A stretch of DNA of 64,000 nucleotides from Fischerella sp. CENA71. Lineage in GTDB: Bacteria > Cyanobacteriota > Cyanobacteriia > Cyanobacteriales > Nostocaceae. Made by a program: the position numbers and the translations under genes. A model generated the notes under the pieces. The model did not search any database, was not told the origin of the DNA, and saw only the letters and a program-made list of their open reading frames with translations. Location: NCBI GenBank assembly GCA_024239075.1, contig JANBVI010000027.1:310001-374000 (forward strand). Direction: 5' to 3'. The stretch's first letter is position 1. Every line of letters starts with the position of its first letter. Shown in pieces: positions 19,385-29,066 of this stretch.

Positions 19385-19515
19385 TGTTGTCTTATACGTT
19401 TTTGTTAATGAACTTTTGACTATACATAAATGCAATACCCATAACTTTTTAATTAGGAGTTACAGGTGCTTTGATATTTCATTGCTTTTATAGTCTTGGT
19501 AGTAGTGCTGATTGA

Positions 19516-20028
19516 TTAGCTACAAGCACTCGCTGTCATTTCTGCATTTTGGGAGCGATCGCGTACATCACCGATGACACGAGCAGGTACTCCCACAACA
19601 ATTGCATAATTGGGAACATCACGAGTAACTACTGCCCCAGCGCCAACGATGGCTTTTTCCCCAACTGTCACACCTGCTAAGATGGTGGCATTGCTACCAA
19701 TAGATGCACAGCGTTTGACTCGTGTCTCTACTACATCCCAGTCATCATCTGTTTTTAAACTACCATCTTCATTTGTGGCACGGGGAAAAAGGTCATTAGT
19801 AAACATCACACCATGACCGATAAATACCTCATCTTCGATGATGACGCCTTCACAAAGGAAACTATGGGAGGAAATTTTACACCGACTACCTACAGTGACA
19901 TTTTTCTGGATTTCCACAAACGTACCAATCTTCGTGTCATCCCCAACGGTGCAGTTGTAAAGATTTACAAGTTGGGGATGAAAAATTTTCACATTCTTCC
20001 CTAACTTGACATCATCATTTATTGGCAT
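19516..20028 (-). CDS. Nucleotide-sugar N-acetyltransferase (hexapeptide, WlbB/WbpD/FdtC-like)
   Basis: 170 residues from ATG 20028. It starts directly with beta-helix repeats ([53 protein letters not shown]) and ends with [26 protein letters not shown]. The NDLFPRA motif, with a downstream segment [12 protein letters not shown], is the pattern seen in 3-amino-sugar N-acetyltransferases of the WbpD/WlbB group. The short length also fits. Product role: acetyl-CoA-dependent acetylation of the amino group made by the neighbouring DegT enzyme (inference). It lies 131 bp before the dehydrogenase start and 25 bp after the exporter ATPase stop. Confidence 0.88.
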   Translation of the reverse strand: MPINDDVKLGKNVKIFHPQLVNLYNCTVGDDTKIGTFVEIQKNVTVGSRCKISSHSFLCEGVIIEDEVFIGHGVMFTNDLFPRATNEDGSLKTDDDWDVVETRVKRCASIGSNATILAGVTVGEKAIVGAGAVVTRDVPNYAIVVGVPARVIGDVRDRSQNAEMTASACS

Positions 20029-20053
20029 TATTCATTCCCCTTTAATTAATTGA

Positions 20054-21337
20054 TTAATATTTTTCTCCAGTTTTCCAAACCGCATCTTCTAAGTAAGTAC
20101 ATTCATCAGCTTGCCATGGATAATCTGGTCGTTCAAATTCGTGCATACTGACTTCAAACTGGCAAATTTCTCGGAGATTTTCTAACAAGGTTTCGCTACG
20201 TCGTTCGGAAAACCACGTTGTTAAGGTATATGAACCCATGTAAAGCCGCAATTTAGGTATCTCACATCGAAAAATATGAGTTCCCGGTTCATGACGAAAA
20301 GGTGCATCAGAGAAAAACCAAAAAATAGCTACTGGCTGTTGCAAGGCACTAACTATTTGAAATGAAAAGGATAGACTTTCATGGGGTTTCTCTATATTTA
20401 AGGCAAACTCAAAGGTAATAGGTTTTCCCCAGCACTGAATTGCTTCTCCTTCGGAAGTATGCACTCTCGCCCAAGCTACATAATTGCCTGTTTTGTTTGT
20501 AGGAGCTTGGTAATAGCCAGCTTGCTCGGAATCATCTTTTTGCCCTGTAAGATATAACTGCACTGCTTTGGAAGTATTACCATCAAACTGAATGTTACCT
20601 TTAGAAAGCAATATGCAACGTTTGGTTAACTGGGCAATAGCCTGCATACTATGGCTGACAAACAAGACTGTGCGCCCTTCTTTGGTGGCGACATCTCCCA
20701 TTTTCCCTAAGCATTTCTTTTGAAATGCGGAATCGCCCACTGCTAACACTTCATCTACAATTAAAATTTCTGGCTCTAAGTGGGCAGCAACGGAAAAAGC
20801 AAGGCGTACATACATTCCAGAAGAATAGCGCTTGACTGGTGTATCTAAAAACTTTTCTACTTCCGCAAAAGCAACTATTTCATCAAACTTCTTCTTAATC
20901 TCGACTCTACTCATCCCCAAAACAGAACCGTTGAGGAAGATGTTCTCCCGCCCTGTAAGTTCAGGGTGAAATCCCGTCCCTACTTCTAAGAGGCTTGCTA
21001 CCCGCCCTTTAATAGTGATGCGTCCTTTCGTTGGTTCGGTAATGCGGCTCAGAACTTTTAAGAGTGTTGATTTTCCGGCTCCGTTGCGTCCAATCACACC
21101 AATGGCTTCACCCTGCTTAATCTCAAAAGAAATTTCTTTTAATGCCCAAAATTCTTCACGGGTAGGATTAGATATTTTTTTGGTGTCGGGCTTAATTAGT
21201 CTCTTTGTCAGAGATTTTGCTCCATTCGCAATTACATCTCTTAGAGCCTTGTAACGGTAGCGGCCAGAGTTATCTTGTTGGTGAGCAATAATAAATTTTT
21301 TACCGAGATTTTCGACGCGAATTATGGTGTCAGACAT
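20054..21337 (-). CDS. Polysaccharide ABC exporter ATP-binding subunit (Wzt-like)
   Basis: 427 residues from ATG 21337. ATPase domain to about residue 245: Walker A GRNGAGKS (83-90), Q-loop region, signature YSSGM (171-175), Walker B ILIVDE (191-196) and the switch VLFVSHSM. The YSSGM signature and the extended N-terminus (about 60 residues before the usual start) are typical of the TagH/Wzt subfamily for polysaccharides. Residues 250-427 form a C-terminal domain, as in Wzt proteins that bind the non-reducing end of the finished chain (KPHESLSFSF, YTLTTWFSER). The gene lies 15 bp after the permease gene. It would energise export of the lipid-linked polymer across the cytoplasmic membrane. Confidence 0.92.
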   Translation of the reverse strand: MSDTIIRVENLGKKFIIAHQQDNSGRYRYKALRDVIANGAKSLTKRLIKPDTKKISNPTREEFWALKEISFEIKQGEAIGVIGRNGAGKSTLLKVLSRITEPTKGRITIKGRVASLLEVGTGFHPELTGRENIFLNGSVLGMSRVEIKKKFDEIVAFAEVEKFLDTPVKRYSSGMYVRLAFSVAAHLEPEILIVDEVLAVGDSAFQKKCLGKMGDVATKEGRTVLFVSHSMQAIAQLTKRCILLSKGNIQFDGNTSKAVQLYLTGQKDDSEQAGYYQAPTNKTGNYVAWARVHTSEGEAIQCWGKPITFEFALNIEKPHESLSFSFQIVSALQQPVAIFWFFSDAPFRHEPGTHIFRCEIPKLRLYMGSYTLTTWFSERRSETLLENLREICQFEVSMHEFERPDYPWQADECTYLEDAVWKTGEKY

Positions 21338-21352
21338 CTGCTCTACTCCTTC

Positions 21353-22195
21353 CTAAATAACGTCAGCAAACGTCCGTTCCATTTTACGGAAGTACCAAAT
21401 GCCACTTACTAGTAACAAGGCAACTAATCCGACAGACAGTGTAAATCCAGGTAAGTAAATTTGTGACTCCCCACCTAAAATTGCCCAGCGAAAGCCATCA
21501 ATCACACCCACCATAGGATTTAATGAGTAAAGTAATCGCCACTGCTGTGGCACAACACTACTGCTAAATCCTACAGGTGAGATATACAAGCCAAACTGCA
21601 CAATAAAAGGTACTATGTAGCGAAAATCACGATATTCAACATTCAAGGCTGCCAACCACAAACCCACTCCAATTGATGCTGCAAAGGCAATTAAGATAAA
21701 TACTGGTAGAGTTAATATACGCAAATTTGGCACAAAATTATACCATGCCATTAAACCTAACAGTATCATCCCTGAGATCATGAAATCTACAAAGCTGACT
21801 ATTACTGCACTAATTGGTACTATCAGACGGGGAAAATATACTTTAGAAACTAAGTTGGCATTGCTAATTAAGCTATTACTACTTTCACTCAACGCATTGG
21901 CAAAAAACTGCCAGGGAAGCATAGCAGAAAATACTAAAATTGGATAGGGCGCTCCCTCTGAAGGCAATTTAGCTAAATTTCCAAATACTACGGTGAAAAC
22001 AACCATTGTTAAAAATGGTCGGATCAATGCCCAGGCTATGCCGATCGCAGTTTGTTTGTAACGCACCAAAATATCTCGCCAAGCAAGAAAATATAATAGC
22101 TCCCGGTAGCGCCAAATGTCTTTCCAATACTGACGTTCGGTGCGTCCAGCCTCAATTATTAATTCTTGGTCAGAGGCGATTTCTCGACTATTCAT
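21353..22195 (-). CDS. Polysaccharide ABC exporter permease (Wzm-like, ABC-2 type)
   Basis: 280 residues from ATG 22195. The N-terminus is the amphipathic YWKDIWRYRELLYFLAWRD of Wzm/TagG permeases, then about six membrane spans: VFTVVFGNLA, AMLPWQFFANAL, FVDFMISGMILLGLMA, LPVFILIAFAASIGVGLWLAA, YRDFRYIVPFIVQFGLYISP and the last LSVGLVALLLVSGIWYF. The YRDFRYIVPF loop is a family hallmark. It pairs with the ATPase gene that follows. Together they make the locus an ABC-dependent (not Wzx/Wzy only) polysaccharide pathway, although a Wzc-like protein is also present at 26 kb. Confidence 0.92.
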   Translation of the reverse strand: MNSREIASDQELIIEAGRTERQYWKDIWRYRELLYFLAWRDILVRYKQTAIGIAWALIRPFLTMVVFTVVFGNLAKLPSEGAPYPILVFSAMLPWQFFANALSESSNSLISNANLVSKVYFPRLIVPISAVIVSFVDFMISGMILLGLMAWYNFVPNLRILTLPVFILIAFAASIGVGLWLAALNVEYRDFRYIVPFIVQFGLYISPVGFSSSVVPQQWRLLYSLNPMVGVIDGFRWAILGGESQIYLPGFTLSVGLVALLLVSGIWYFRKMERTFADVI

Positions 22196-22689
22196 AATTA
22201 TCTGTAATACTAGCTCTTCTTTTGAACGTTTCCGATAATGAGCGCACCTTCTCTACAATTCGCCTCCAAATAGTAGAAATGAAGGTTACGTTGGAGGGAC
22301 TGAGATCAAAAGACCATCGAAGCCCAACTCCTAAACAAATAGCAATCTATTATGTTTTTAAATAAATTTGGTTTTGCTCGTTATGAGGCAAAAAAAGCTA
22401 TGTAACTAAAAAATCGAATTGTTGTCTTTTAATAACTATTAAAAGCTTTGATTATCGCTGGAAAACATAGTCAATCACCGCCATTTTAAACTGTTAAACA
22501 TCATACATTATTAAGGCTAATATATGATTTATTTTGCACTTATCATTATGGTAAAAAATACAAATCTCAAACACAAAATATTAAATATATCAAGACAAAT
22601 TTATGGTTATCTAATTTGTATTTGAACAAAGTATGTATCTACTAATAGAAATTCTACTAATAAACGCTTGATTCCTAGTTTCATTGATC
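22196..22689. other. AT-rich intergenic stretch upstream of the exporter operon
   Basis: 494 bp without a gene, between the stop of the 22690-24012 glycosyltransferase and the permease start. Both genes read leftwards, so this should contain the promoter for the exporter-sugar biosynthesis operon. AT-rich with several poly-T/poly-A tracts; no terminator with a clear stem and no recognisable -10/-35 pair was found. Confidence 0.35.
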
Positions 22690-24012
22690 CTAATTAATAC
22701 TCCGCAGCAATACATCTAAATATTGTCGAGATATGATCTCAGACGTATAGTGCGATCGCATATACTGACGACCAGCCTTACCCATACGCTTTGCTAATTC
22801 CCGATCTTGACTAAGCAGGCGAATAAACTCAGCCAAACCATGGCTATCTCCATTTTCAAAGGTATCACCACAATTGGCTTGTGTAATCATTTGTCTTAGA
22901 TATGAATACTCGGAACAAATGACTGCAACTGGACGCCCAGTCGCCAAGGCTGGATAAAGTTTACTGGGAGCAACCAAGCTTTCCATGCCCTCATCAACAC
23001 TAACTAGAGATAAGTCACCAGCTGTGAGCGAGTAGGGTAATACTTCTTTGTCTTGATAAGGCAAAAATACAAAATTTTTTTGCAGCCCTAAGCGATTTAC
23101 CTCCTTAATAACTTCTTCTTTTTTGGCTCCACTACCGATAAACACAAACTGGATTGGTTCATCTTGGAGTAGTTTTGCAGTCTCCAAGATTGTATCCATA
23201 TCGTGACAACGACCCATGTTACCTGAGTAGACCACACTAAACTTATTGACTAAGTTATGCTTCCATGCAAACCAGTTTTCTTGTTTGGCAATAGGTACAA
23301 TTAAATCAGGATCTCCCCAACTGTGAATTACAAAAATCTTATCTTCGACCTGTGGACAAATAGTAGCCACTCGCATTTTCATTGCGGGACTCAGAACTAT
23401 GATTGCTTTGGATTTTTGCCAAACTAACTTATTAAGTTTTCGCCACAGCTTTGCTATCCAATGATCTTTTGAGATTACATTCAGAGCGATCGCAATATCT
23501 GGATAAAGATCATAGAGTATGCAAACATAGGGAAGTCTAAACCAGGTATGAGCAAGATAACCCAGAATTGGCAAAAATGGTGGTGCTGTGGTCAATAATA
23601 ATAAGTTGAAACGACGACCATTTTTTAGTAAATGGAGTGCAGCACGCAGAGTAAATAGAACTCCATTAACTGCTTTACCTCGAATTCGTCCCGGCCATAG
23701 TTGAGCAGTACGCGATCGCTGCACTAGTACTTTACCCAACTCCTGGATTGATGGGGCATGAGAAGATTTAAAAGCATATCCTGGTTGACTTGTAAAAACT
23801 TCAATGTCCACCCCAAGATATCCCAATTGTCTGGTGAGTTCTTCTAGCAATTGTCCCGTGGCAGCGTAATCAGGAGGAAAAAACTGAGTCATGACCGATA
23901 ATTTGATCATTTTTCCAGTTTTTAGCAACTGCTCACTTTTAGCATCTAAACTATCTGAATTAATAGAGTTAGATAGAAACAATTTTTGATTAATCCATTT
24001 ACTGAGTGTCAT
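22690..24012 (-). CDS. Glycosyltransferase family 4 (WcaI-like)
   Basis: 440 residues from ATG 24012. A second start at Met35 (23910), preceded by GGAAAA, would give a 406-residue protein that begins with the conserved MIKLSVMTQFFPPDYAATG; I keep the longer frame but the shorter one is equally plausible. Motifs: ATGQLLEELTRQLG acceptor loop, VYSGNMGRCHDMDTI opening the C-domain, IQFVFIGSGAKK, FLPYQDKEVLPY, and the donor-loop VAPSKLYPALATGRPVAVIC. This organisation matches WcaI/GT4 enzymes acting on colanic-acid-like polymers. It is the first gene of the leftward polysaccharide cluster. Confidence 0.9.
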   Translation of the reverse strand: MTLSKWINQKLFLSNSINSDSLDAKSEQLLKTGKMIKLSVMTQFFPPDYAATGQLLEELTRQLGYLGVDIEVFTSQPGYAFKSSHAPSIQELGKVLVQRSRTAQLWPGRIRGKAVNGVLFTLRAALHLLKNGRRFNLLLLTTAPPFLPILGYLAHTWFRLPYVCILYDLYPDIAIALNVISKDHWIAKLWRKLNKLVWQKSKAIIVLSPAMKMRVATICPQVEDKIFVIHSWGDPDLIVPIAKQENWFAWKHNLVNKFSVVYSGNMGRCHDMDTILETAKLLQDEPIQFVFIGSGAKKEEVIKEVNRLGLQKNFVFLPYQDKEVLPYSLTAGDLSLVSVDEGMESLVAPSKLYPALATGRPVAVICSEYSYLRQMITQANCGDTFENGDSHGLAEFIRLLSQDRELAKRMGKAGRQYMRSHYTSEIISRQYLDVLLRSIN

Positions 24013-26053
24013 TGGCTATATCCTGTACAAATACTTTTCTAGACGCCGTTTCTAATAAAATAAGGCACTAAAATACACATTAATTAATAAAAACATATTT
24101 GAAGATCGCAGTACTGAATACAACACAAATAAACGGAAAAGAATTTGTTAACTGTCTTCAGAGTACTTAATCTAAACTAAATAGAAAAATTGATTTTCTA
24201 AAAATTATACAAGCATTTCTCCGTAAATTTTATTTTATAGTTATTTAGGTGTTAAGGTAATATATTTTGCCTTAAATACAGGTATTTTCATATAAGTTTC
24301 AAGGAATCTTTAAAAAGTAAATTAATTGCATCATTTTTGGTAAACAGACAAACAAAACTGAGACGAGTAATATTGTGTCTCAACCAATATCGCCATATAA
24401 AATATTTCAAACCATGATAGATGTTTGCCAAACAGACACAGAATCTACAACAGAAACTGTAAGATAACTAATCTATGTCTCACTCAATCAGTATTATCTA
24501 ATTTTTAAACATGGAAACATCTCCTGTGTTTTAAAGATATGTTTCATACACAAACTGTAACTCTAACAAAATACTAATTAGCTTCATCGACTTTATCCTG
24601 TATTAAAAGATTTGTATCAAAAGACTTATCGAAATGCTGCAGAATTGCTTTCAGTCACTAATAGGGTAAAAACACTTTGAGTATTTAACTGTATTATTTG
24701 ATACTAACCAGTTATCAGTTAATTATTAATTGAGGTTTTCTAATACTATGAATGACAAATTAGTTAATTTTATATTGCATCGAAAAACAATGTCAGTTTG
24801 CTTACATGAATTGGTATGTGTAGGTTTAAAATTATACAACAACACAACATGTAAAAACAAAATTACTCGAATATCAACTTTTTAATATAATGTTGTTATC
24901 AAGTTATTTGCTTGCGGTTATACAATATTACTTAAAAGCCTTGGCAATACAGCTTTTTAAGGAAGCAGCATCTTGTACTTATCTTCACCTGTAAATTCTG
25001 GATGATACACCACTGTTTTATATCTTACATAATTAAAAATCATCAGTTTGTTGGTTGTTTGTCATAACATCTATCTGCATGAGTATATTAGCATGTTTCA
25101 AATTTATTCTTATATTGAGACTCTAAAGACAATATGTTAGTCTTATATTAAAAAAAGCATGTAATAAAAAGTACATATTTTTCTTAGATTTAAGTAGCCT
25201 ATTTGCAAAACAGTCTCGAAATTGCTATTCAAAAAGAACTTAAATTTAATACAAAGAAAATAAACAAAAAAATATTGTATAAAGAATGACTATACTATAC
25301 TAACTAAATAAACTAAGTGTGATTAAATTTACTTTTATATGAGGTAAAATGTTAATATATTTTTAGTTTTAGCAGCATATTAAATGCTTTCTTGCTTGCT
25401 ATTTAAAAACATATAATTTAGTCCTCTTTTATCACTTTAGTCTTATAAAACATAGTGTCATGATGGTTTCTGGGTATGAAATATAATCTCTCGTTGAGTT
25501 TTCTATTTCTAATGCTTTGAAAAGACAAGTTGGTGTTGCATAATGACACGACTATTTTGGTATTCTCATCAACAGTAATTACCATGTCTCAGTGTTTGGG
25601 AGTCAGCCTCAATCATCCGATGATTGGGCAAAGGCATAAAGTATTACTCAAAATCACAGCAATTCCAAATGCAGATTGAATATTTACCAAACTCATAAAA
25701 CAGGATTATATTGCTGAAAACTACCGTAAAAAATTTAGTATTTAGACGGCATAGTATTAGTAAAACAAATCTTTGTCTATTCTCTTTTGGCCAAGCTGTA
25801 CTATTAAGCTGCACATAGTACATTATTAAGCACGGTATTAAGCTTGAGTAAGGCAGCACATGAATTTATAAACCGATGATATACTTTAGTCACAATTATG
25901 TAATCATCGCTATTTAATCAAAGACAAGTATATATACTGTGATGCTTAAAAATTATACATAAACATTACTATAGCTACTTTCTGTGGGATTGCATTTAAT
26001 TCAAACTGCATATAGCAAATAGTACCTATAGATTTACCAAATCTTTATAAACT
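24013..26053. other. 2-kb AT-rich divergent intergenic region
   Basis: No credible gene in 2041 bp. Reading frames are short, AT rich and unlike their neighbours (for example a 45-codon frame at 24748-24885 and a 71-codon minus frame near 25650-25860). It separates the leftward polysaccharide cluster from the rightward Wzc-like gene, so it must carry both promoters. A small perfect dyad CAATCATC-C-GATGATTG at 25610-25626 is present. An undescribed small RNA or a decayed gene is possible; nothing I see proves either. Confidence 0.4.
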
Positions 26054-28219
26054 ATGGATAATCGGTCATATCATCCCTCAAGTTCTGATAGAAATCAGAA
26101 CTTCTTACCGCAGCAACTGAGTAATCAATTTCCACCTTTTCCTTTATCTGACATCCAAGGAGATGATTGGAATTTACGAGATATTTTAAATGTTGTAAGG
26201 CGGCGAGTACTAGTCATAGCCGGAGTACTAGCTGTTGTGATGACAGCTACAGTATACTCATCCCTAAAGCAAAAGCCTGTGTATGAAAACAGTTTTAGGC
26301 TATTAGTCGAACCTCTTAATAATGAGAACAAATTGCCAGAACTGGATTCTCAGCAAAACTCTAGTTCATCAAACCCTAGTCTGGATTATGAAAGTCAAAT
26401 ACAGGTTCTCAAAAGTCCGGGACTAATGAGAAATATTGTTATGAGATTGCAAAAAGACTATCCAGACATTAATTATGATTACTTACTAAAATCTTTGACT
26501 ATTACTCGTCTCGGTGAAACCAGGATTATAGAAGTTGGTTATAAGAGTGATAATCCGGTTAAAGTCAAAGCTGTACTGGATGAGATTGCTAAAACTTATT
26601 TAAAGTATAGCTTGGAACAGCGTCAAACTAGTCTGCGACAAGGTCTCAAGTTTGTAAAAGAGCAACTGGTAGTCATGCAGAGGCGAGTAGATCAGCTGCA
26701 AAAAGAACAGCAGATATTCCGACAAAAGTATGATTTTGTTGATCCAGAAACACAGGCACAACAAATAGTTGCTCAAGCTAGTAGTCTATCTCAACAAAGA
26801 CAAACAATTAATCAGGAGTTAGCTGTAGCTCGTAACAATTTAGCGAGCTTACAGGGAGAAGAAGGAGAATTGGCTACACTGAATAATGCACCTTTGTATC
26901 AACAGTTACTTGCTCAGTTGCGTACATTAGAGGTTCAAATAGCTGCTCAGACAACTCGTTTCCAGGAAGAAAACCCTACTATTAAAAATTTGCAAGAAAA
27001 ACGAGAAAGCCTGTTACCGTTGCTACGTCAAGAAGCAGAACGCTTTATGAGTACAAGGCTTGCGGAGGCGACAACACAACTTCAAGCTTTAGAGGTGCAG
27101 AGCCAAGAACTGGCCAAGGCAGAGCAGCAACTTGAAGAAAGACGTAAGCAATTGCCTGTTTTAACAAGACAGTATACTGAGTTACAACGTAAATTACAAG
27201 TTGCAACTGAGAGTTTAAATCGGTTTCTCAATACTCGCGAAACCTTAGAAATTCAGGTAGCACAAACAGAATTACCCTGGGAATTAATTAAAGCACCTAC
27301 TTTACCAGAAAACCCTGCGTTAGTAGATATTAAACGTAGTTTAATATCAGGATTGTTGGGTGGTTTAATCTTAGGAATTGCTCTGGCTTTGCTACTGGAG
27401 AAATTGGATAGTACTTATCATAGTGCTCATGTTCTCAAGCAAAAGATTAAAGAGCCTTTATTGGGATCAATACCTTTTGAGAGACATCTACAAGGTAGCC
27501 AACAGCATACTTCTCTACCAAAAATTTTGGGAAGGGCAACACCAGATTCCCTACCCAAGGACATTTCTGAATCTGGCGCGCTCGCTCTGCGAGATACTAC
27601 TAGCTACAGCACAGGTTTTTTAGAAGCTTTGCGTGTACTGAATACAAATATTCAACTACTCAGTAGCGATCGCCCAATCAAATCTATAGTTATTAGTTCA
27701 GCTATGCCAGGAGATGGCAAATCTACAGTTGCATTCCACTTGGCCGAGATCGCCTGTGCAATGGAACAACGAGTTTTACTTGTAGATGCTAATTTGCGCC
27801 AACCTGTGATTCATGAACTAGCAAATCTTAGCAACTTTTGGGGTTTAAGTAATTTAATTACTACAAACTTGCCAATCACAGAAGCAATCCGCCCAGCACC
27901 ATTTATGAAGCAACTTTCTATACTAACTTCTGGTCCAATACCACCTGATCCAACAAAGTTGCTCTCATCAGAAAAAATGAAGCGATTGATGGAAGATTTT
28001 CAAAATACCTACGATTTAGTGATTTATGATGCTCCCCCTTTGCTTGGGCTAGCTGATGCTAGTTTAATAGCACCCCATACAGATGGCATTTTACTAATAG
28101 TGAGAATGGAAAAAACAGACTCTTCCGTACTGAAGCGGGCTTTAGAGAGTTTGAAAATATCCCGAATGAATGTTTTAGGCGTCGTTAGCAACGATCATAA
28201 GCAGAACTCAGCCTATTAA
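26054..28219 (+). CDS. Wzz/Wzc-like polysaccharide chain-length determinant with BY-kinase domain
   Basis: 721 residues from ATG 26054. Two membrane spans (about 51-71 and 430-448) enclose a periplasmic Wzz domain with a long coiled coil (about 190-400), and a cytoplasmic kinase follows. Kinase motifs: Walker A SSAMPGDGKST (about 548-558), Walker A' VLLVDAN (574-580) and Walker B VIYDAPP (656-662). This is the GumC/Wzc/CapA-CapB fused architecture that controls polymer length and export. The C-terminus ends NDHKQNSAY with a single terminal Tyr, so the usual multi-Tyr autophosphorylation tail is missing. It is divergent from the exporter cluster. A low-molecular-weight tyrosine phosphatase at 38558-39067 is a possible partner in trans. 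Confidence 0.92.
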   Translation: MDNRSYHPSSSDRNQNFLPQQLSNQFPPFPLSDIQGDDWNLRDILNVVRRRVLVIAGVLAVVMTATVYSSLKQKPVYENSFRLLVEPLNNENKLPELDSQQNSSSSNPSLDYESQIQVLKSPGLMRNIVMRLQKDYPDINYDYLLKSLTITRLGETRIIEVGYKSDNPVKVKAVLDEIAKTYLKYSLEQRQTSLRQGLKFVKEQLVVMQRRVDQLQKEQQIFRQKYDFVDPETQAQQIVAQASSLSQQRQTINQELAVARNNLASLQGEEGELATLNNAPLYQQLLAQLRTLEVQIAAQTTRFQEENPTIKNLQEKRESLLPLLRQEAERFMSTRLAEATTQLQALEVQSQELAKAEQQLEERRKQLPVLTRQYTELQRKLQVATESLNRFLNTRETLEIQVAQTELPWELIKAPTLPENPALVDIKRSLISGLLGGLILGIALALLLEKLDSTYHSAHVLKQKIKEPLLGSIPFERHLQGSQQHTSLPKILGRATPDSLPKDISESGALALRDTTSYSTGFLEALRVLNTNIQLLSSDRPIKSIVISSAMPGDGKSTVAFHLAEIACAMEQRVLLVDANLRQPVIHELANLSNFWGLSNLITTNLPITEAIRPAPFMKQLSILTSGPIPPDPTKLLSSEKMKRLMEDFQNTYDLVIYDAPPLLGLADASLIAPHTDGILLIVRMEKTDSSVLKRALESLKISRMNVLGVVSNDHKQNSAY

Positions 28220-28234
28220 GCTCTCAGCTATCTA

Positions 28235-28445
28235 GGGGTATTCATCATGGCAGTTTTCAATAAGTTGATGTAAATTTTGTGACTTGCTAGATATGAAATT
28301 TATATTCATGTATATCTTCAGCGTCTAGGCAAAACGTAAATACCTTGCCGTTATTTTCAATGTTTCGATACCCCCAGTTTAATAATAACAATTACACCAT
28401 CCATCGTTGGCTGATTTAAATATATTACGTACTGCTAAATTTAGG
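28235..28445 (-). pseudogene. Decayed copy of the 3' end of the aldo/keto reductase gene
   Basis: This stretch aligns with 32454-32660, the last ~70 codons of the intact aldo/keto reductase, in the same orientation. Identical blocks include GTATATCTTCAGCGTCTAGG and CAAAACGTAAATACCTT. Small insertions and deletions (for example near 28305 and 28362) break the reading frame, so it is a remnant. Together with the intact gene it brackets the 29063-32338 gene as a direct repeat about 4.2 kb apart. Confidence 0.8.
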
Positions 28446-28913
28446 ATTCATTCCTAGTAATTATCTGTTGTACATACTTAAGAAAACAGGATCATGCACT
28501 ACTATTTTTTGTAATCGCAGAACTTTTTGCTCTAGTGAAAAGTGACTAGTTTAATTGTATAATTTTCATGAATACTTAGCTTAGATTTAGGGGAAATCCA
28601 AAAAACACAATGTCCAGTCGTATAATTGATTAATTCCCCTAAATTCCTGCTTTAAAGTAGTCACAGTCTAGGAGACTGGGACAAGTCTGGATATTTGATT
28701 ATTTGTAGGTGCTTCGAAACTAACTAGCAATTAGATGCAATTATAAAAATATGTAACCCAGTGTAAAATTTTCGATCTGAAATTAGAAATACTGGTGTAA
28801 ATATGCATATTTTCTGATTTGCCTTTTTGTACTTAATCAAAAACAATTTTTAACAAAATTGGGGCAGTTACATACAGTCCTAATTAAACTTTTTTTGCAA
28901 ATGGAAGCAGTGT
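28446..28913. other. AT-rich intergenic stretch
   Basis: 468 bp with no gene. It contains a loose inverted pair ATTTAGGGGAAA / ATTCCCCTAAA (28584-28645) and a small CAGTCT-AGG-AGACTG dyad near 28666-28680. It should contain the promoter for the 29063-32338 gene. Confidence 0.35.
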
Positions 28914-29066
28914 ATGAAAGGCTTTTTAGTCATTGTTGATCCAACCAAATTAAATTGGCAGACTACTGAGATAGAAGGGATAACTAATTTCTTCAAACCA
29001 CACAAGATATATGTAGGGCTAGCTTTTTCAGCTAAGTCTTATCAATATGCGAAGGAGACGAAATGA
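28914..29066 (+). CDS. Possible 50-residue peptide translationally coupled to the next gene
   Basis: ATG 28914 with GGAAG eight bases upstream opens a 50-codon frame that ends TGA at 29064-29066, overlapping the start of the next gene by ATGA. The peptide begins MKGFLVIVDPTKLNWQTTE and is weakly basic, with no signal peptide. I do not recognise it. The coupling geometry and ribosome-binding site argue for translation, but a 50-codon frame can occur by chance; it could also be the decayed end of an older gene. Confidence 0.35.
   Translation: MKGFLVIVDPTKLNWQTTEIEGITNFFKPHKIYVGLAFSAKSYQYAKETK

Noticed and set aside
19385-19435. TTG start giving a longer Gfo/Idh protein
   Set aside because: The added 17 residues are unlike the family; ATG 19384 places the NAD site at the normal N-terminus.
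1-24012. Heterocyst envelope polysaccharide (HEP) island
   Set aside because: No recognisable HepA (HlyB-like exporter) or HepC gene; the exporter here is Wzm/Wzt type.
25644-25859. 71-codon minus-strand frame in the 2-kb gap
   Set aside because: AT-rich, no ribosome-binding site, no recognisable family and no operon partner.
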